Shown: positions 5,499-7,595 of the stretch, one piece after another
How the letters are laid out: each line of letters starts with the position of its first letter
How positions within the stretch are numbered: the first letter of the stretch is position 1
Assembly: GCA_020717885.1 (NCBI GenBank)
Contig: DYDN01000042.1
Location: forward strand, 1-7,595
From: Candidatus Forterrea sp.
GTDB lineage: Archaea; Iainarchaeota; Iainarchaeia; Iainarchaeales; JAAZKV01
Direction: 5' to 3'
DNA: 7,595 bases
Translations under genes and position numbers: made by a program
The notes under the pieces: model-generated
Databases searched by the model: none
What the model was told of the DNA's origin: nothing
Seen by the model: the letters and a program-made list of their open reading frames with translations, nothing else

Positions 5499-6728
5499 TT
5501 ATTTTCTTGGTTTTAACACAAATACCTTATCATTCGGTCGAACCTTTTCGCTTATTTTTATCCCAACAATTTGCCCCTGCCCCGCAGAAATAACCTTTTT
5601 GTGATTTATTTCCATTGAATCGAGTGGCTGTTTTAGAAAAGTGGTTACGCCTTCAATTAAAATTTCGTCACCGATTTTGATTGAATCAAACAATTTTATT
5701 TCGGCAACCCCCGCTTTTGCGTAATAATTCGCAACAACTCCAACATGAACTCTTTTTTGCGTTTGAAAGCTTCCCTGGCCCTTAGCAAAATCTTTTGCAT
5801 CAGGGATTTTGAAGTAGTGTCCTTCTGAGAAGCCTCGATTGTAAACTTTTTTTAGTTCAACATTCCACTCCGCAATTTTTTCAGTGGTGAAGGTTTTTTT
5901 CGCGATAGAATCAATTGCCTCGCGATAGCACTTAACGGTTGCGGCAACATAATCGCTTGGTTTTGTTCTTCCCTCAATTTTTAATGAAGCAACTCCTGCG
6001 GCGATTATTTTATCAAGGAAAGAAATTGTTTTGAGATCCTTTGCGCTCAGCACTGTGTTCCCATCCAAATAAACTTCCTTTTTCTCAAAATCTGGAGAAG
6101 CTCCGTCAAGGAAAAATGCGCGCCTACATGGCTGAAGGCACTCTCCGCGGTTCGCGCTGCGCCCGAATAACTCGTGGCTCAAAAAGCATCTCCCTGAAAC
6201 GCTTATGCACATCGCACCGTGAACAAAACATTCGACTTTTATTTTTGCTTTCTTTGCTTCTTTAACAATTTTTGAAATTTGTTCAAGCGTAAGTTCGCGG
6301 GCGAGAACAATTCTTTCCACACCCATCTTCGCGTACTCTTTCATTGCAAGTGCGTTTGATACACTTGCCTGTGTGCTTAAGTGCACGGGAAGCTTTTGTT
6401 TTTTTGCAAGAAAAAGCACTCCGAGGTCATGAACAATTACCGCATCAACTTTTGCTTTCTTTGCCGAGGCAAGAATTTTTTCTACACTTTTAAGTTCCTC
6501 ATCATAAATAATCGTGTTAAGCGCAAGGTATCCCATTACTTTGTGCGCATGAAGATATTTCATTAGTTTTGGTAATTCTTTCTCAGTGAAATTTGCCCCG
6601 AGGTCACGCATATTGTAACCTTTTACCCCAAAGTAAATTGCGTCAGCACCGTTTTTTACAGCAGCAATTGCGGAGGCATAGTCTCCAACACCAGAAAGAA
6701 GTTCGGGTTTCTTGCTTGTTACTTTCAT
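5499..6728 (-). CDS. U32 family protein (YegQ/TrhP-like)
   Basis: A 409-residue protein of the peptidase U32 family. The TIM-barrel part starts ELLSGVGDYASAIAAVKNGAD (from residue 9), with HLSTQASVSN at 116-125. The U32 signature spans about 166-203: ECFVHGAMCISVSGRC, then NRGECLQPCRR. Cys167, 174, 181, 197 and 201 cluster here; Cys267 lies further on. LSAKDL (227-232) and SLKIEGRTK (248-256) are typical. Residues about 325-409 form the extra C-terminal beta domain of the longer, YegQ-like members. Despite the peptidase name, characterised members (TrhP, RlhA, UbiU/UbiV) carry out or support oxygen-independent hydroxylation of tRNA, rRNA or ubiquinone precursors, and UbiU/UbiV bind [4Fe-4S]. 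The substrate here is unknown; RNA modification is the likeliest guess. K233 stands just after DKDL-type residues where some members have a Cys, so the fourth cluster ligand cannot be assigned. It is the first gene of the operon, behind a good TATA box. Confidence 0.9.
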   Translation of the reverse strand: MKVTSKKPELLSGVGDYASAIAAVKNGADAIYFGVKGYNMRDLGANFTEKELPKLMKYLHAHKVMGYLALNTIIYDEELKSVEKILASAKKAKVDAVIVHDLGVLFLAKKQKLPVHLSTQASVSNALAMKEYAKMGVERIVLARELTLEQISKIVKEAKKAKIKVECFVHGAMCISVSGRCFLSHELFGRSANRGECLQPCRRAFFLDGASPDFEKKEVYLDGNTVLSAKDLKTISFLDKIIAAGVASLKIEGRTKPSDYVAATVKCYREAIDSIAKKTFTTEKIAEWNVELKKVYNRGFSEGHYFKIPDAKDFAKGQGSFQTQKRVHVGVVANYYAKAGVAEIKLFDSIKIGDEILIEGVTTFLKQPLDSMEINHKKVISAGQGQIVGIKISEKVRPNDKVFVLKPRK

Positions 6729-6749
6729 AACTATTACTCACTTGGAAAA

Positions 6750-6759
6750 CAATAAAAAG
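6750..6759 (-). promoter_or_regulatory. TATA-like box of the Fe-S operon
   Basis: Read on the minus strand the sequence is CTTTTTATTG, centred about 27 nt before the U32 ATG at 6728, which predicts a leaderless or near-leaderless mRNA. A purine-rich stretch (GAGGTGATG) just upstream could serve as the TFB recognition element. It is the only visible promoter for the three-gene operon, since gaps between the genes are 18 and 24 nt. Confidence 0.55.
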
Positions 6760-6795
6760 CACATCACCTCGTTTTTGGTAACTGAAAAATTAGTG

Positions 6796-6803
6796 TTATA
6801 AAT
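6796..6803 (+). promoter_or_regulatory. TATA box of the DUF2203 gene
   Basis: TTATAAAT is centred about 25 nt before the ATG at 6825, predicting a leaderless transcript. A GGAG at 6814-6817 sits at Shine-Dalgarno distance from the same ATG but would lie upstream of a leaderless start. This box and the divergent operon box are separated by 36 bp, so one regulator bound between them could affect both directions. Confidence 0.55.
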
Positions 6804-6824
6804 GCTTTTGAGCGGAGTATTATC

Positions 6825-7253
6825 ATGCCAAAAATATATTTTTCTCTTCGCCAGGCGAACGAGCTTGTTAAGAGAATACGAAAAGATGTTGAATTACTCT
6901 CGGATTTGAATGAACAGCTCTCAATGCTTGATAATACAAAAATAGAATTTGACGATGACTCAATGGAAAACTTTTTACTCGAGGTCGAACTCAATCGCCA
7001 CTTCCACGAAAAGAATGTTGAAATGTATTTACTCCTTGGTTCACTCATAAGACAGGGTTGTGTGGTTCGCGACCTTGAAAAAATGGAAATAGATTTTTAT
7101 TCAAAGCACGCCGAAAAAGAAATTGTTCTCTGCTGGAAACCAACTGAAGAACAAGTGTTGTTTTGGCATTATCCAAAAGAGGGCATTGAGAAAAGAAGAA
7201 GCGTAAAAGAGCTTGAGGATGCATATCTTGAGAAACTTGATAGGCTCAAATAG
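6825..7253 (+). CDS. DUF2203 family protein
   Basis: A 142-residue soluble protein fitting the DUF2203 family, found in bacteria and archaea and without known function. Family features are in order: an opening IYFSLRQANELV (4-15), a charged helical region to about residue 70, then RQGCVVRDLEKMEIDF (76-91), IVLCWKPTEEQVLFWHY (100-116, with Cys103, Trp104, Trp114 and His115), and a closing IEKRRSV (121-127). The C-terminal 20 residues are a charged helix. There is no signal peptide or membrane segment. It is divergent from the Fe-S operon and convergent with a transposase, so its neighbours give little functional hint beyond possible shared promoter control. The start is supported by the TATA box spacing and the family's usual N-terminus. 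Confidence 0.88.
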   Translation: MPKIYFSLRQANELVKRIRKDVELLSDLNEQLSMLDNTKIEFDDDSMENFLLEVELNRHFHEKNVEMYLLLGSLIRQGCVVRDLEKMEIDFYSKHAEKEIVLCWKPTEEQVLFWHYPKEGIEKRRSVKELEDAYLEKLDRLK

Positions 7254-7313
7254 TTCTTTTGAAGTGAATTTAGCTTGGTTTAGGGTACTTTTGTTGAAGT
7301 TATGTGCTTTCTT

Positions 7314-7358
7314 AACCACTAAAACCCCTTTCCAAGTTAAAACAAAAAACCACTAAAA
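7314..7358. repeat. 11-bp direct repeat AACCACTAAAA
   Basis: Exact copies lie at 7314-7324 and 7348-7358, 34 bp apart in start position, between the DUF2203 gene and the transposase end. They may belong to the insertion-sequence end or be simple A-rich similarity. They are not a proven target-site duplication, because only one end of the element is in the window. Confidence 0.4.
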
Positions 7359-7369
7359 AAGCGCAAAAA
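7344..7369 (-). terminator. Multiple T-runs downstream of the transposase gene
   Basis: On the minus strand the sequence carries three T-runs in succession (TTTTT, TTTTTT, TTTTTT), 63-88 nt beyond the transposase stop. The first run overlaps a small CGCA/TGCG hairpin (7362-7373). Oligo-T runs are the main intrinsic termination signal in archaea. In the rest of 7254-7431 only short T-runs (7257-7260, 7289-7292) that might end the DUF2203 transcript are seen. Confidence 0.45.
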
Positions 7370-7431
7370 TGCGGTGCTGTGTTGCGTAATTGTTTGTGTT
7401 TTTGGTTAATTGGTTCTTTTTGGGCTAATTG

Positions 7432-7595
7432 TTACAATAATTGGTTTTGGAGTTGTAGTTTGTATATTTGTTCGTGTTGCATGTTGTGGTATTTAGTTGA
7501 TTGGGTGTGTTGTCCGAATCTGCGTTTAATGGTTGAGAACATGGTTTCTATTGCCCATCGTGTGCCGTAGGCTTGTTGTTGTTGCCATTTTTTCT
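7432..7595 (-). CDS. Transposase C-terminus, IS4/IS5-type DDE (partial)
   Basis: The last 53 complete codons of a transposase whose 5' part lies beyond the right edge. The frame reads KKWQQQQAYGTRWAIE onwards and ends at TAA (7434-7432). It holds an exact Y-x2-R-x3-E-x6-K signature (YGTRWAIETMFSTIK), the hallmark of the C-terminal catalytic region of IS4-type DDE transposases; the Glu is the third catalytic acid. The remainder (RRFGQHTQSTKYHN) has the basic character usual after this motif. The stretch is rich in CAA/ACA codons, giving many Gln, unlike its Lys/Glu-rich neighbours, which fits a mobile gene. Whether the whole transposase is intact cannot be seen. The plus-strand open frame over the same bases is an antisense shadow. 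Confidence 0.8.
   Translation of the reverse strand, partial: KKWQQQQAYGTRWAIETMFSTIKRRFGQHTQSTKYHNMQHEQIYKLQLQNQLL

Larger units (their letters stand above)
7341..7595 (-). mobile_element. Insertion sequence end (boundary uncertain)
   Basis: The transposase C-terminus places the 3' end of an insertion sequence here. The inner boundary is not determined: a terminal inverted repeat cannot be recognised without the other end. The start given is only a guess at the T-run region following the gene. The element lies downstream of, and convergent with, the DUF2203 gene, which it leaves intact. Confidence 0.45.

Noticed and set aside
6764..7048. Minus-strand Ser-rich open frame opposite the DUF2203 gene
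   Set aside because: The plus-strand frame has clear DUF2203 motifs and a TATA box at the right distance; the Ser-rich product is an antisense artefact.
7272..7338. Possible inverted repeat AGCTTGG...CCAAGTT as the insertion-sequence end or a terminator
   Set aside because: Only 10 of 15 positions pair across a 37-nt loop, and the other end of the element is not in the window.
7379..7570. Plus-strand 63-residue open frame rich in Cys and Trp
   Set aside because: It is antisense to the transposase frame, which carries an exact Y-x2-R-x3-E-x6-K motif on the minus strand. The odd Cys/Trp composition is the complement of Gln/Thr-rich codons.
1..7595. CRISPR array, tRNA or rRNA genes, or a defence island
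   Set aside because: No regularly spaced repeats, no cloverleaf or rRNA-like segments, and no nuclease, toxin or restriction motifs were seen on either strand.

Overview
The window looks like part of a small-genome archaeal chromosome, possibly a DPANN lineage such as Diapherotrites; this is inference, not a database match. The three gene groups with a visible promoter (RNA methyltransferase, the minus-strand Fe-S operon, DUF2203 gene) each have a TATA-like box centred about 26 nt before the ATG, as expected for archaeal leaderless transcripts. The gene content also fits: an NSUN/Trm4-type RNA m5C methyltransferase, a radical SAM/SPASM protein resembling the archaeal AF1577-type family, a U32 protein, a DUF2203 protein, and Cys/Thr-rich exported proteins with many N-glycosylation sequons.

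Layout. Positions 1-98 hold two strong hairpins that abut the 5' end of the first gene. Positions 99-2319 (+) encode an exported protein with three Kazal-type modules and a small lipoprotein, probably cotranscribed. Positions 2393-3292 (+) encode the RNA m5C methyltransferase, convergent with the next block. Positions 3321-6728 (-) form a compact operon transcribed in the order U32 protein, [FeFe]-hydrogenase-like protein, radical SAM/SPASM protein, with gaps of 18 and 24 nt. A 96-bp divergent promoter region separates it from the DUF2203 gene at 6825-7253 (+). The right edge carries the C-terminus of an IS4/IS5-type DDE transposase (7432-7595, -), entering from beyond the window.

The most interesting unit is the minus-strand operon, because all three products are predicted Fe-S proteins. 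The middle one is a 334-residue stand-alone H-cluster domain. It keeps the four cluster-ligand cysteines and the conserved L2 lysine of [FeFe]-hydrogenases. It lacks every N-terminal ferredoxin module and has Val where catalytic enzymes have the proton-relay Cys. Its partners are a seven-Cys SPASM radical SAM enzyme, which is not HydE or HydG, and a U32 protein of the family that performs oxygen-independent hydroxylations. No HydE, HydF or HydG is visible here. A function linking the three is a hypothesis.

The second interesting unit is the Kazal-type exported protein, whose predicted reactive-site loops align residue for residue with avian ovomucoid loops and carry different P1 residues (Thr, Glu, Gln).
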